A stretch of DNA of 32,659 bases from Nocardioides luteus (GCF_000960475.2 NZ_JZDQ02000054.1:1-32659); one strand, 5' to 3'; shown: positions 21,757-32,141, counted from the first letter of the stretch. Notes: generated from the letters alone by a model not told the origin. Program-made: numbers and translations.

Positions 21757-23007
21757 TCAGAGGCGGGCATCGCGCAACGCGGCCGCCTTCGAGGTCAGGA
21801 AACGGCGCTCGGCGAGGTTCGTGGCCCGCACCGAAGCCACCTCGTACGCTGCCGCGGCACCGTCCAGGTCGCCGGCGAGCTCGAGCAGATGGGCGCGCAC
21901 CGCGGGCACCCGGGGATGGTCGGCGAAGCCGCCGGTCCCGTTCTCCTCGCAAGCGCGCAGGAGGTCGTCGAGCAGCGCGAGCGCGGGGCCCGGGCCGTCG
22001 GCGTACCCGACCGCGACGGCCTTGTTGAGCGTCACGATCGGGCCGGGGGCGACCTTCTCCAGCAGCCCGTAGAGCGCGGTGATCTGCAGCCAGTCGGTCT
22101 CCTCCGCGGAGGGTGCGCGGTTGTGGAGCGCGGCGATGGCGGCCTGGATCTGGTAGGGGCCGGGGCGGCCGGTACCGATGACGGCGTCGACGAGCGCGAC
22201 GCCCTCGCGGGTGGCCTCGGACCGCCACCGGCTCCGGTCCTGGTCGGCGAGCGGGACCACGGCGCCGTGCGCGTCGACGCGGGCGGGTCGACGCGCGTCG
22301 AGCAGCAGCATGAGGGCCAGCAGCCCGCCGGCCTCGCCATGGCCGGTCCCCGTGACCCGGGCGAGCGCGGTGCGGGCGAGCCGGGTCAGCCGGATCGCCT
22401 CGGCACACAGGTCGACCCGCTGCAGGTGGTCGCCCTCGCTCGCGACGTACCCCTCGTTGAAGAGCAGGTAGAGCACCTTGAGCATCGCCGGGATCCGCGC
22501 GGCAAGGTCGGCGGTGCCGTCGATCCCGAGCGAGCGACCCTTGATCGTCGCCTTCGCCCGCGAGATCCGCTGCGCCATCGTCTTCTCCGGCACGAGGTAG
22601 GCGTGCGCGATCTCCCGGGTGGTGAGCCCGCCGACCGCCCGCAGGGTGAGCGCCACCGCCGAGGCCGGGGTGAGGCTGGGATGGCAGCAGAGCAGGAGTA
22701 CGTCCAGGGAGTCGTCGACCGCTGATGTCTCCCGGCCTTCGGGCTCGGCGAGGTGGTCTGCCTGCTCGCGGTCACGTCGGCGCGACTCGCTGCGCTTGGC
22801 GTCGACGAGGCGGTGCATCGCCGTCGTGATCAGCCAGCCGCGGGGATGCTCGGGCACGCCGCGCTCGGGCCAGGTGCGTACGGCCTCGACCAGCGCCTCC
22901 TGGACGGCGTCCTCGGCCGCGTAGAAGTCGCCGCAGCGCCGGGTGACGACCGCGACGACCTGCGGCGTGAGGTCACGCAGCAGGTCATCGGGGATCGGCT
23001 CGGTCAC
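21757..23007 (-). CDS. ECF sigma factor with long C-terminal helical extension (ECF42-like)
   Basis: This 416-residue protein has sigma region 2 (DFYAAEDAVQEALVEAVRTWP, about residues 27-47) and region 4 (LTTREIAHAYLVPEKTMAQRISRAK). A C-terminal extension of more than 200 residues follows, containing LFNEGY and LNKAVAVGYADGPG motifs and TPR-like helices. This is the plan of the ECF42 group, whose members are encoded beside YCII/DGPF-domain proteins and lack a classical anti-sigma factor; the extension is thought to be needed for activity. The GTG start overlaps the stop of the YCII gene in GTGA, so the two are translationally coupled. Target genes are unknown. Confidence 0.9.
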   Translation of the reverse strand: MTEPIPDDLLRDLTPQVVAVVTRRCGDFYAAEDAVQEALVEAVRTWPERGVPEHPRGWLITTAMHRLVDAKRSESRRRDREQADHLAEPEGRETSAVDDSLDVLLLCCHPSLTPASAVALTLRAVGGLTTREIAHAYLVPEKTMAQRISRAKATIKGRSLGIDGTADLAARIPAMLKVLYLLFNEGYVASEGDHLQRVDLCAEAIRLTRLARTALARVTGTGHGEAGGLLALMLLLDARRPARVDAHGAVVPLADQDRSRWRSEATREGVALVDAVIGTGRPGPYQIQAAIAALHNRAPSAEETDWLQITALYGLLEKVAPGPIVTLNKAVAVGYADGPGPALALLDDLLRACEENGTGGFADHPRVPAVRAHLLELAGDLDGAAAAYEVASVRATNLAERRFLTSKAAALRDARL

Positions 23008-23447
23008 TCGATGCTCGCCTCGCCGAAGGCGATGGTGTCGTCGACGGAGGAGCCGTCGGTCCCGTGGTACATCCGGCGCACCTGGATCGGCTGCTCGATC
23101 GCTCGTCCGCCGGGGCCGGGGGCCGCGGAGTAGAGCCCGGCGATCTCCAGGGCGCGTTCCTCGGTCTCGGCGTCGATGATCATGTAGCCGGCGACCCACT
23201 CCTTGAACTCCTGGAACGGCCCGTCGGTCACGGTCCTGTCGGTGCCGTCGGAGGTCACCACGAACGCCTGGTCGGGCGGCGTCAGGGCTTCGACGTGCAC
23301 CAGCTCGCCCGACTCGGTCAGGGCCTTGTTGAGCGCTTCGTAGTAGCTCATGTGACCCTGCACCTCCTCGGGCTTCCATCCGGCCATCCCGCCGGGGGTC
23401 TCGTCGGTGCCGGCTTGGTAGTCGACGATCATCAGGTAGCGAGGCAT
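23004..23447 (-). CDS. YCII/DGPF-domain protein
   Basis: This 147-residue protein has the YCII-like fold: the opening strand MPRYLMIVDYQAG, helix MSYYEALNKAL, the hallmark TDGPFQEFKEWVAGYMIID, and the late EIQ-type ending (AIEQPIQVRRMY). Such proteins are encoded with ECF42 sigma factors; their role is unresolved and may be enzymatic or sensory. ATG 23447 is preceded by GGGTGAGGAC. The open frame extends far upstream, but that part is antisense to the neighbouring acetyltransferase gene. Confidence 0.9.
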   Translation of the reverse strand: MPRYLMIVDYQAGTDETPGGMAGWKPEEVQGHMSYYEALNKALTESGELVHVEALTPPDQAFVVTSDGTDRTVTDGPFQEFKEWVAGYMIIDAETEERALEIAGLYSAAPGPGGRAIEQPIQVRRMYHGTDGSSVDDTIAFGEASIE

Positions 23448-23548
23448 GTCCTCACCCTTCCATCTCGGGCGCTCCTTGTCGGCGCCATTCACGAGGGGAA
23501 CGGAGCCGGTCGCCGGATAACTACATGCTTTCGAGGAAGACTTCGGCG

Positions 23549-23554
23549 TAGGTT
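23549..23554 (+). promoter_or_regulatory. -10 box for leaderless acetyltransferase transcript
   Basis: TAGGTT lies 7 bases before GTG 23562. No ribosome site is present. Confidence 0.5.
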
Positions 23555-23561
23555 TCTCGCC

Positions 23562-24332
23562 GTGCTGAAGGCCTATGACGAACAGTTGCGAACCGATGCC
23601 GAGACTCCCGGGGCGGTGTCGGTGACCCGACACGGCCCGCTGCGGCTGATCACCTTCGACGCCGGGCGCGGCTTCATCTCCTACCGGGACCTCGGCGGGG
23701 CCGACGAGGCCGGGATCGAGGCGCTGGTCGCGGCGGCGATGGCGCACTTCGAGGCGGACCCGACGATCGAGGAGGTCGAGTGGAAGACCCGCGGCCACGA
23801 CGTCGCTCCGGGGCTGCACGAGGCGCTGCTCCGGCACGGCTTCGAGCCGGAGGATCCCGAGTCGATCATGATCGGTGAGGCCCACCTGCTCGCCGTGGAC
23901 GTGCCGCTGCCCGACGGCGTCACCCTGCGCGCGATCACGAGCGCGGAGGACGTACGCGCCGCCGGCGTCATGCAGGACGGCGTCTTCGGGTCACCGACCT
24001 CCGGGGGAATGGTGGACGAGGTGGTGCGCCGGATCGCGGCGGGGGAGAGCGAGATGTGGGTCGCCGAGGCGGACGGCCAGATCGTCAGCGCCGGCCGCAT
24101 CGACCCGGTCCCGAACACGGAGTTCGCCGGCATCTGGGGCGGCGCGACGCTGGAGGAGTGGCGTGGCCGCGGCATCTACCGCGCCCTGACCGCCGCCCGC
24201 GCACGCACCGCCATCGCCCGGGGCAAGCGCTACATCCACAGCGACTCCACCGAATTCTCCCGGCCGATCCTGGAGCGCTCCGGCCTGGTGAAGGTCGGCA
24301 CGACCACGCCGTACGTCCGCCGCTTCGGCTGA
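23562..24332 (+). CDS. GNAT-family acetyltransferase with N-terminal extra domain
   Basis: This 256-residue protein has a C-terminal GNAT domain (about residues 120-250): the acetyl-CoA loop EWRGRGIYRALTAARAR is visible, followed by the late segment FSRPILERSGLVKVGTTTPY. The N-terminal half (about 1-110) resembles a degenerate second GNAT fold. The start is GTG 23562, 7 bases after TAGGTT. A longer frame exists upstream but is antisense to the YCII gene. Its stop codon is immediately followed by the stop of the convergent dehydrogenase. The substrate is unknown. Confidence 0.85.
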   Translation: MLKAYDEQLRTDAETPGAVSVTRHGPLRLITFDAGRGFISYRDLGGADEAGIEALVAAAMAHFEADPTIEEVEWKTRGHDVAPGLHEALLRHGFEPEDPESIMIGEAHLLAVDVPLPDGVTLRAITSAEDVRAAGVMQDGVFGSPTSGGMVDEVVRRIAAGESEMWVAEADGQIVSAGRIDPVPNTEFAGIWGGATLEEWRGRGIYRALTAARARTAIARGKRYIHSDSTEFSRPILERSGLVKVGTTTPYVRRFG

Positions 24333-25289
24333 TCAGTCCCGCGACGGCGAGAGCCGGCGGATCGGGTCGCCGGCCAGCCAGGCGGCTATGTCTTCGACCG
24401 CGCCATTGAAGAACCGGCTGTAGTTGTCCTGCGTGACATAGCCGAGGTGTGGCGTGGCCAGGACGTTTGGCAGCCGGCGCAAGATGTCGTCGGCTGGGAG
24501 CGGTTCGATGTCGAAGACGTCGAGTCCGGCGCCGGCGATGCCGTGCCCCACCAGCTCGGCGACAAGAGCGTTCGTGTCGACGAGTCCCGCGCGCGAGGTG
24601 TTGATGAAGTACGCGGTGTGCTTCATTAGTGCGAGGTCGGCGGCCGAGACGATACAGCGGGTCGACTCGGAGAGCACCAGGTGGACGCTGACGATGTCGG
24701 ACTCTGCAAAGAGCGCGTCCTTCGAGACCAGACGTACGCCCGCCTCCGCGGCGCGCTCCTCGGTGAGGTGTGGGCTCCAGGCGGTGACCTCCATGCCGAA
24801 GGCTCGTGCGACGGCGGCGACCTGGGTGCCGATCTTGCCGAGACCGACGAGCCCGAGCACCTTGCCGTGCAGATCGGCGCCGACAGTCTGCTGCCAGATC
24901 TCGCCACGTCGAAGGCCGATCGACTCGGTGAGCAGGTGGCGCGTCAGGCCGTGGATCAGGGCCCAGGTCAACTCGACGGGAGGCGTCGAGCTGCTCGGTG
25001 TGCCGCACACGGTGATCCTGCGCTCGGCTGCGGCTCCCAGGTCGATCGAAGCATTGCGCATTCCGCTCGTGACCAGCAGTTTCAGGTCCGGAAGCCGATC
25101 GAAGACTGCTGCCGGGAACGGCGTACGCTCGCGCATCGCGACCACGATCTCGGCGCCCTTCAGCGCGGCGATGAGATCGTCGCCGTCGTAGTGGGCGGTG
25201 AGCGCGACGACGTCGACCCCTTCGAGAGAGGGCCAGTTGGCCATCGCCGTCGCCACGTCCTGGTAGTCGTCGAGGATCACGCACCGCAT
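24333..25289 (-). CDS. D-2-hydroxyacid dehydrogenase family protein
   Basis: This 318-residue NAD(P)-dependent dehydrogenase has the nucleotide-binding motif GLVGLGKIGTQVAAVARAFGMEV (about residues 145-167). The catalytic set is Arg in INTSRAGLVD, Glu in FDIEPLP and His in ATPHLGYVT. It belongs to the phosphoglycerate/glyoxylate reductase superfamily, but the substrate is not determined. It is shorter than serine-pathway SerA enzymes and lacks an ACT domain. ATG 25289 lies 6 bases after TAGGTT on the minus strand, so its transcript is probably leaderless. Its promoter region is shared with the clpP operon and contains that operon's palindromes. Confidence 0.88.
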   Translation of the reverse strand: MRCVILDDYQDVATAMANWPSLEGVDVVALTAHYDGDDLIAALKGAEIVVAMRERTPFPAAVFDRLPDLKLLVTSGMRNASIDLGAAAERRITVCGTPSSSTPPVELTWALIHGLTRHLLTESIGLRRGEIWQQTVGADLHGKVLGLVGLGKIGTQVAAVARAFGMEVTAWSPHLTEERAAEAGVRLVSKDALFAESDIVSVHLVLSESTRCIVSAADLALMKHTAYFINTSRAGLVDTNALVAELVGHGIAGAGLDVFDIEPLPADDILRRLPNVLATPHLGYVTQDNYSRFFNGAVEDIAAWLAGDPIRRLSPSRD

Positions 25290-25295
25290 GCCCCG

Positions 25296-25301
25296 AACCT
25301 A
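25296..25301 (-). promoter_or_regulatory. -10 box for leaderless dehydrogenase transcript
   Basis: TAGGTT on the minus strand ends 6 bases before ATG 25289. Confidence 0.5.
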
Positions 25302-25319
25302 TCGCTCGAACACCTCGCC

Positions 25320-25351
25320 TTCTGCTGAAGGCAGATCTGCTCAGGGCAGAT
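25320..25351. promoter_or_regulatory. Two overlapping PopR-box-like palindromes upstream of clpP
   Basis: TTCTGCTGAAGGCAGAT (25320-25336) and ATCTGCTCAGGGCAGAT (25335-25351) are dyads with TCTGC-N5-GCAGA arms; the second is perfect. As I recall it, the PopR operator of Streptomyces is TTCTGCC-N3-GGCAGAA; these match 12 and 11 of its 14 fixed bases. They end 40 bases before the ClpP start, a normal activator position. Confidence 0.6.
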
Positions 25352-25391
25352 TCACTGGAATGCGGCGTGCGTCCGGGTCAGAGTCGAGGAC

Positions 25392-26021
25392 ATGACCCAG
25401 ACACCCATCAGCGCCGGGCCGCTCGACGAGCAGCTGACCGCGCGGCTGCAGAACCAACGGATCATCGTGCTCGGCCAAGAGGTCGACGACGCGATCGCCA
25501 ACCGGATCTGCGCCCAGCTCCTGCTGCTCTCGGCCGAGGACCCGCACCGCGACATCTCCCTCTACATCAACTCGCCCGGCGGCTCGGTGACCGCCGGGAT
25601 GGCGATCTACGACGTGATGCACCTGATCCCCAACGACGTCTCGACGCTCGGGATGGGGATGGCGGCCAGCATGGGACAGTTCCTGCTCACCGCGGGGACG
25701 CCGGGGAAGCGCTACGTGCTGCCGCACACCGAGGTGCTGCTCCACAAGGGGTCGGCCGGGATCGGCGGGTCCGCGGCCGACATCGAGGTGCAGGCCGCGC
25801 GGCTGGCGCGGATGACCCAGCAGATGCTCGAGATCACGGCCGCCCACACCGGCCAGAGCGTCGAGCAGATCGACCAGGACTCGCTGCGCGACCGCTGGTT
25901 CACGGCCGAGGAGGCCCGTGACTACGGCTTCGTCGACGAGGTGCTCAACGACGTGCAGTCGGTGACGCCGGTCCAGCAGCGGTCGGCCGCCTTCGGTCTC
26001 GCGGCCGGGGGTGCCCGATGA
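25392..26021 (+). CDS. clpP: ClpP protease subunit, catalytically intact (ClpP3-like)
   Basis: This 209-residue peptidase subunit of the Clp protease has an intact triad: S93 in GMAASMGQ, H118 in VLLHKG and D167 in the SLRDRWF segment, with spacings of 25 and 49 as in E. coli ClpP. The His loop HKGSAGIGG departs from the usual HQPxGG. The start is ATG 25392 behind GAGGAC. It overlaps the second clpP in ATGA. The pair lies apart from tig and clpX, the usual neighbours of the main clpP1P2, and resembles the conditionally expressed clpP3-clpP4 operon of Streptomyces. Confidence 0.92.
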   Translation: MTQTPISAGPLDEQLTARLQNQRIIVLGQEVDDAIANRICAQLLLLSAEDPHRDISLYINSPGGSVTAGMAIYDVMHLIPNDVSTLGMGMAASMGQFLLTAGTPGKRYVLPHTEVLLHKGSAGIGGSAADIEVQAARLARMTQQMLEITAAHTGQSVEQIDQDSLRDRWFTAEEARDYGFVDEVLNDVQSVTPVQQRSAAFGLAAGGAR

Positions 26022-26623
26022 GCTCCTACACGATCCCCTCGGTCGTCGAGAAGACCCCGCGCGGCGAGCGGGCGCTCGACGTCTACAGCCGCCTGCTCTC
26101 CGACCGGATCGTCTATCTCGGTACGCCGATCGACGACGGTGTGGCCAACGTGGTGATCGCGCAGCTCATCCACCTGGAGTCGGACGCGCCGGACACGCAG
26201 ATCGAGCTCTATCTCAACTCCCCGGGCGGCGACCCGACCGCGATGTTCGGCATCTACGACACGATGCAGTTCCTGCGCTCGCCGGTCGCGACCACGTGCG
26301 TGGGCCAGGCGGCGGGTTCGGCCGCGGTGCTGCTGGCCGCGGGGGACCCGGGGCGGCGTACGGTCCTCCCGCACGCGCGGGTCGTGCTGCAGCAGCCGGG
26401 CCAGGACGGTCAGCGGGGCGATGTCACCGACCTGCAGGTCGCGGCGAAGGAGATCGGCCGGCTGCGGGCCGAGATGGACACGCTGCTGGCGCGCCACAGC
26501 GGACGCAGCGCCGAGGAGATCCACGCCGACACCGAGCGTGACCTCGTCCTCGGGGCCGAGGAGGCGGTGGCGTACGGGCTGGCGGACTCTGTCCTGGAGA
26601 GCCGCAAGCTCACCTCGGTCTGA
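26018..26623 (+). CDS. ClpP paralogue lacking catalytic Ser and His (ClpP4/ClpR-like)
   Basis: This 201-residue protein keeps the ClpP fold signatures IELYLNSPGGD, TCVGQAA, LPHARVVL and AEEAVAYGLAD. The nucleophile position in GQAASM is glycine here (G100) with serine displaced to 101, and the catalytic histidine is glutamine (Q125 in VVLQQPG). Only the aspartate (D175 in DTERD) remains. It is therefore predicted inactive, or at best altered, and would act as a structural or regulatory ring partner, by analogy with cyanobacterial and plastid ClpR. The four-base overlap with the active clpP favours equal synthesis and a mixed complex. Confidence 0.88.
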   Translation: MSSYTIPSVVEKTPRGERALDVYSRLLSDRIVYLGTPIDDGVANVVIAQLIHLESDAPDTQIELYLNSPGGDPTAMFGIYDTMQFLRSPVATTCVGQAAGSAAVLLAAGDPGRRTVLPHARVVLQQPGQDGQRGDVTDLQVAAKEIGRLRAEMDTLLARHSGRSAEEIHADTERDLVLGAEEAVAYGLADSVLESRKLTSV

Positions 26624-26626
26624 GGC

Positions 26627-26947
26627 TCAGGCGGCGAGAGCCATGGGGCCGGTGTGGCGGGCGCCCGCGCGAAGCGTGCGGGTGACCCGCTCGGTCAGGT
26701 CGACGAGGCCGAGACCCAGCGCACCCCCGACGGCCTCGAGCACCTCGGAGCTGGGCTCCTTGCGGCCGCGCTCGATCTCGGAGAGATATTGCGTCGAGAC
26801 ACCGGCGTCGCCGGCCACGTCGGCGAGCGTGCGCTCCTGACGGGACCGCTCCTCGCGGATCACCTGGCCGGCGGCCTCACGCCACAGCGGCGCCGGCTTG
26901 TCCTCGCCCGGCAACGGATGTCCGGGAAACCTGATCACTTCGCCCAT
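26627..26947 (-). CDS. XRE-family regulator, PopR/ClgR type, with Leu-Ala-Ala end
   Basis: This 106-residue DNA-binding protein has one helix-turn-helix domain (about residues 38-92): RTLADVAGDAGVSTQYLSEIERGRKEPSS, very close to the ClgR and PopR regulators of actinobacterial clp genes. The C terminus is GPMALAA; the Ala-Ala end recalls ssrA-type ClpP degrons, and I recall that PopR and ClgR are destroyed by ClpP1P2 through such an end. It lies convergently, four bases from the clpP pair. A TAGGGT box 6 bases before the ATG suggests a leaderless transcript, and a perfect GTTCGC-N5-GCGAAC palindrome lies at about -40 to -56. PopR is the better name by context, but ClgR-like is possible. Confidence 0.85.
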   Translation of the reverse strand: MGEVIRFPGHPLPGEDKPAPLWREAAGQVIREERSRQERTLADVAGDAGVSTQYLSEIERGRKEPSSEVLEAVGGALGLGLVDLTERVTRTLRAGARHTGPMALAA

Positions 26948-26953
26948 GGCAAC

Positions 26954-26959
26954 ACCCTA
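26954..26959 (-). promoter_or_regulatory. -10 box for leaderless regulator transcript
   Basis: TAGGGT on the minus strand ends 6 bases before ATG 26947. Confidence 0.5.
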
Positions 26960-26986
26960 GCGCTGCACGCGAGGCCCGAGCGGGCC

Positions 26987-27003
26987 GTTCGCGCCGGGCG
27001 AAC
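26987..27003. promoter_or_regulatory. ClgR-box-like palindrome upstream of the XRE regulator
   Basis: GTTCGCGCCGGGCGAAC is a perfect 6-5-6 dyad. ClgR operators, as I recall them, contain GTTCGC-N5-GCG. It lies just upstream of the expected -35 region, consistent with an activator. A second dyad, GGCCCGAGCGGGCC (26973-26986), abuts it. Confidence 0.6.
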
Positions 27004-27023
27004 ACGCCTCCTACCAGGACTTA

Positions 27024-27039
27024 TATCGGTCGAACGATA
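27024..27039. promoter_or_regulatory. TATCG-N6-CGATA palindrome
   Basis: TATCGGTCGAACGATA is a dyad with perfect 5-base arms in an AT-rich patch. It lies between the regulator and the first Ser/Pro-rich gene, 124 bases before that gene. It has no known match. Confidence 0.4.
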
Positions 27040-27162
27040 GATGACGGGGACTTGCCAGCGGGCCGCGACACCCCGATAGTGGTCGCACAGTTTCGATCTT
27101 TGTGGGTCTACTGTGCACGACCAGAGAACTTGTCGAGTCGTTGGTATCACGGGGGAATCGTG

Positions 27163-27687
27163 TTGCATCGCAAGCAGATCGCCTTGGCCGGAATGGCAAC
27201 TGGACTGGCCATGACAAGCATTGGGATCGGCGGCCTGATCGTCGGCAACGCCGGGGCGGACGAGCCCGGCCAGAGCTACGCCAGGGACGAGTCGGGGGTC
27301 AGCCTGATCTCGCCGGTCTCGCCGGTGGCACCGCTGGAGAAGTCGTCCTCGAAGCCGTCGCAGAGCCAGCCGACCAGCCAGAGTCCCGGGAGCGAGGCTC
27401 CTGAGGTCGCCGAATCGGTCCCGGCGAGCCCGCGCTCGGTCGAGGAGTCGGCCGACGAAGGCTCGACCTCCCCGGTCCCGGCCCGCCCCACGCAGGTGCC
27501 GTCGGAGCCGCGGCCGACGAGCGGGCCGACCGAGTCGCCGAGCGACCCCGGTGAGTCGCCCAGCGAGCCCAGCCAGTCGCCGAGCGAGACCCCCAGCGAC
27601 CCTTCCGAGTCGCCGAGCGACCCCAGCGAGTCGCCCAGCGAGTCCGACACCACGTCGCCGGACCCCTCGGACACGCCCACCAACTGA
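27163..27687 (+). CDS. Membrane-anchored Ser/Pro/Glu-rich protein, paralogue 1
   Basis: This 174-residue protein has a basic start (LHRKQ), one hydrophobic segment at about residues 7-30 (ALAGMATGLAMTSIGIGGLIVG) and a long low-complexity tail. The last 55 residues are repeats of SPSDP, SPSEP and SPSES. It is probably an exported, wall-spanning stalk, or a cleaved secreted protein. The start is taken as TTG 27163 by alignment with the tandem paralogue downstream and because GGGGGAA lies about 7 bases away; GTG 27160 is only one codon earlier. A promoter with TACTGT lies near 27108. Confidence 0.7.
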   Translation: MHRKQIALAGMATGLAMTSIGIGGLIVGNAGADEPGQSYARDESGVSLISPVSPVAPLEKSSSKPSQSQPTSQSPGSEAPEVAESVPASPRSVEESADEGSTSPVPARPTQVPSEPRPTSGPTESPSDPGESPSEPSQSPSETPSDPSESPSDPSESPSESDTTSPDPSDTPTN

Positions 27688-27789
27688 CTCACGCACCGGT
27701 CGCCGATGCCCCCGGGTGGGTAACGCTCGGCGACCGGCTGCCCTACGCTGTGCGCCACACCAGGCGCGGGGCGGTTACAGGGAGTCGAG

Positions 27790-28266
27790 TTGCAGAGCAA
27801 GCAGGTCGCCGTGGCAGGCATCCTGACCGGCGCGGTCATGACCGGTCTCGGGGTGATCGTCCTTCTCGCCGGGCTGGCCGAGGCCGATCGGCCCGACCGC
27901 GACCCGGTCACCGGCTACGAGGATGTCGGCAATCCCTATCCTGACGTCGATCCGTTGCCGTCGCTGCCGCCGTCGGGCGCGTCCGAGAGGCCTGACACGG
28001 GTTCGTCGACCGGTTGGGGTGGCTCTGAGGCCGATCCGGGCGAGACGTACGGCCCGCGGGGGTCCGGACCGACCGAGACCGCGTCGCCGGGTGGAACGAG
28101 GGCTCCCCGTGAGCCGGAGGCGCCTGCCGAGAGTGCGGGTCCGACGCCCACCTCCGGGCCCACGGGTACGGCCGAGCCCGAGCCGTCCTCCGACCCGACC
28201 GCGTCCGCTGATCCCACCTCCGACCCGACCCCTACCGAAACCGCGACTCCGACCACGGAGCCGTAG
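27790..28266 (+). CDS. Membrane-anchored Pro/Ser/Thr-rich protein, paralogue 2
   Basis: This 158-residue protein begins LQSKQVAVAGILTGAVMTGLG, closely parallel to paralogue 1 (LHRKQIALAGMATGLAMTS). The same single membrane segment is followed by an extracellular low-complexity tail, here richer in Gly, Pro and Thr and ending in short SDPTASADPTSDPTPTETA repeats. TTG 27790 is preceded by AGGGAG at 5 bases, and no ATG or GTG fits. A TACGCT box lies upstream at about 27744. The matching heads and different tails point to an old tandem duplication with a rapidly changing tail. No function is known. Confidence 0.72.
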   Translation: MQSKQVAVAGILTGAVMTGLGVIVLLAGLAEADRPDRDPVTGYEDVGNPYPDVDPLPSLPPSGASERPDTGSSTGWGGSEADPGETYGPRGSGPTETASPGGTRAPREPEAPAESAGPTPTSGPTGTAEPEPSSDPTASADPTSDPTPTETATPTTEP

Positions 28267-28281
28267 CGACTCGGTCGGCGC

Positions 28282-28965
28282 TCACCAGCCCCGCTCGCGC
28301 CACTCGGCGAGATGAGGGCGCTCGGCGCCGAGGGTGGAGTCGTCGCCGTGGCCCGGGTAGAACCAGGTGTCGTCGGGGAGGGTCGCGAAGATGCGCTGCT
28401 CGACGTCGTCGATGAGCTGGGCGAAACGTACGGGGTCCTGCTGGGTGTTTCCGACGCCGCCCGGGAAGAGGCTGTCACCGGTCCACAGGTGAGGCGTGCC
28501 CTCCGGGTCGCGGTAGAGGAGCGCGACCGACCCGGGGGTGTGCCCGCGCAGGGCGATCACCTCGAGGGTGCAGTCGCCGACGGCGACGGTGTCGCCGTGG
28601 TGGAGGGTGCGAGCGATGGGTACGCCGGTGGCCTCCGTGATCGCGTCCGCGTCCGGCTCTCCGGCGAGGGCGGCGGCGCCGGTCGCGGCGGTGACGTCCG
28701 CGAGCGCCCGGTGGTGGTCCCAGTGCTGATGGGTGGTGACGACGGTGGCCAGGTTCTCGCCGACGAGGGGGAGCAGGGTCTCTGGCTCGGCGGCGGCGTC
28801 GACGAGCAGCTGCTCGCCGGTGGATCGGCAGCGCAGCAGGTAGCAGTTGTTGGACATCTGCGCGTCGACGGCGACCTTCGTGAGGGTCAGTCCGCCGAGC
28901 TCGCGCACGTCGGCCGGGCCGCCCGGTTTCACGGCGCCTGTATAAGTGGTAGGGGCATCGCTCAT
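28282..28965 (-). CDS. MBL-fold metallo-hydrolase (glyoxalase II-like)
   Basis: This 227-residue hydrolase has the metal motif THQHWDHH (about residues 77-84), then GHTPGS, WTGDSLF and PGHGDDS, the set of metal ligands found in hydroxyacylglutathione hydrolase-like enzymes. In actinobacteria, which lack glutathione, the substrate may be a mycothiol thioester or another small ester. ATG 28965 fits the common MSDAP beginning; a TTG four codons earlier is possible. It is divergent from uvrA and ends 15 bases from the stop of the convergent Ser/Pro-rich gene. Confidence 0.9.
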   Translation of the reverse strand: MSDAPTTYTGAVKPGGPADVRELGGLTLTKVAVDAQMSNNCYLLRCRSTGEQLLVDAAAEPETLLPLVGENLATVVTTHQHWDHHRALADVTAATGAAALAGEPDADAITEATGVPIARTLHHGDTVAVGDCTLEVIALRGHTPGSVALLYRDPEGTPHLWTGDSLFPGGVGNTQQDPVRFAQLIDDVEQRIFATLPDDTWFYPGHGDDSTLGAERPHLAEWRERGW

Positions 28966-29052
28966 GCGTCTATGCAAGCACGTCGGACACGGTCAGAAGT
29001 AAAATGTCGGTGCTCCGTGAGAGGGTGCCGTCTGGGAGTCTTCCCAGCGTCG

Positions 29053-29073
29053 TATGATGCGAACATCTGTTCG
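29053..29073 (+). promoter_or_regulatory. uvrA promoter with LexA (SOS) box
   Basis: A -10 hexamer TATGAT (29053-29058) is followed at once by CGAACATCTGTTCG (29060-29073), a perfect GAAC-N4-GTTC SOS box of the actinobacterial LexA type. The box would cover the transcription start, so LexA should block it until DNA damage. Confidence 0.85.
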
Positions 29074-29114
29074 ACGCGGTAGCGCGATGCGATAGCACTG
29101 GACGAGGAAAGAAC

Positions 29115-32078
<2,964 letters not shown>

Positions 32079-32141
32079 CCCGTGAGGGGGATGTTCCCGA
32101 AGGTTTACGCTCGGCCGGGGGATATGCGTGGTCGGCCTGCC

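Noticed and set aside
27540..27660. Short regular repeats that look like a CRISPR or minisatellite
   Set aside because: The repeats are in-frame Ser-Pro codons of the stalk protein, with no spacer structure and no cas genes.
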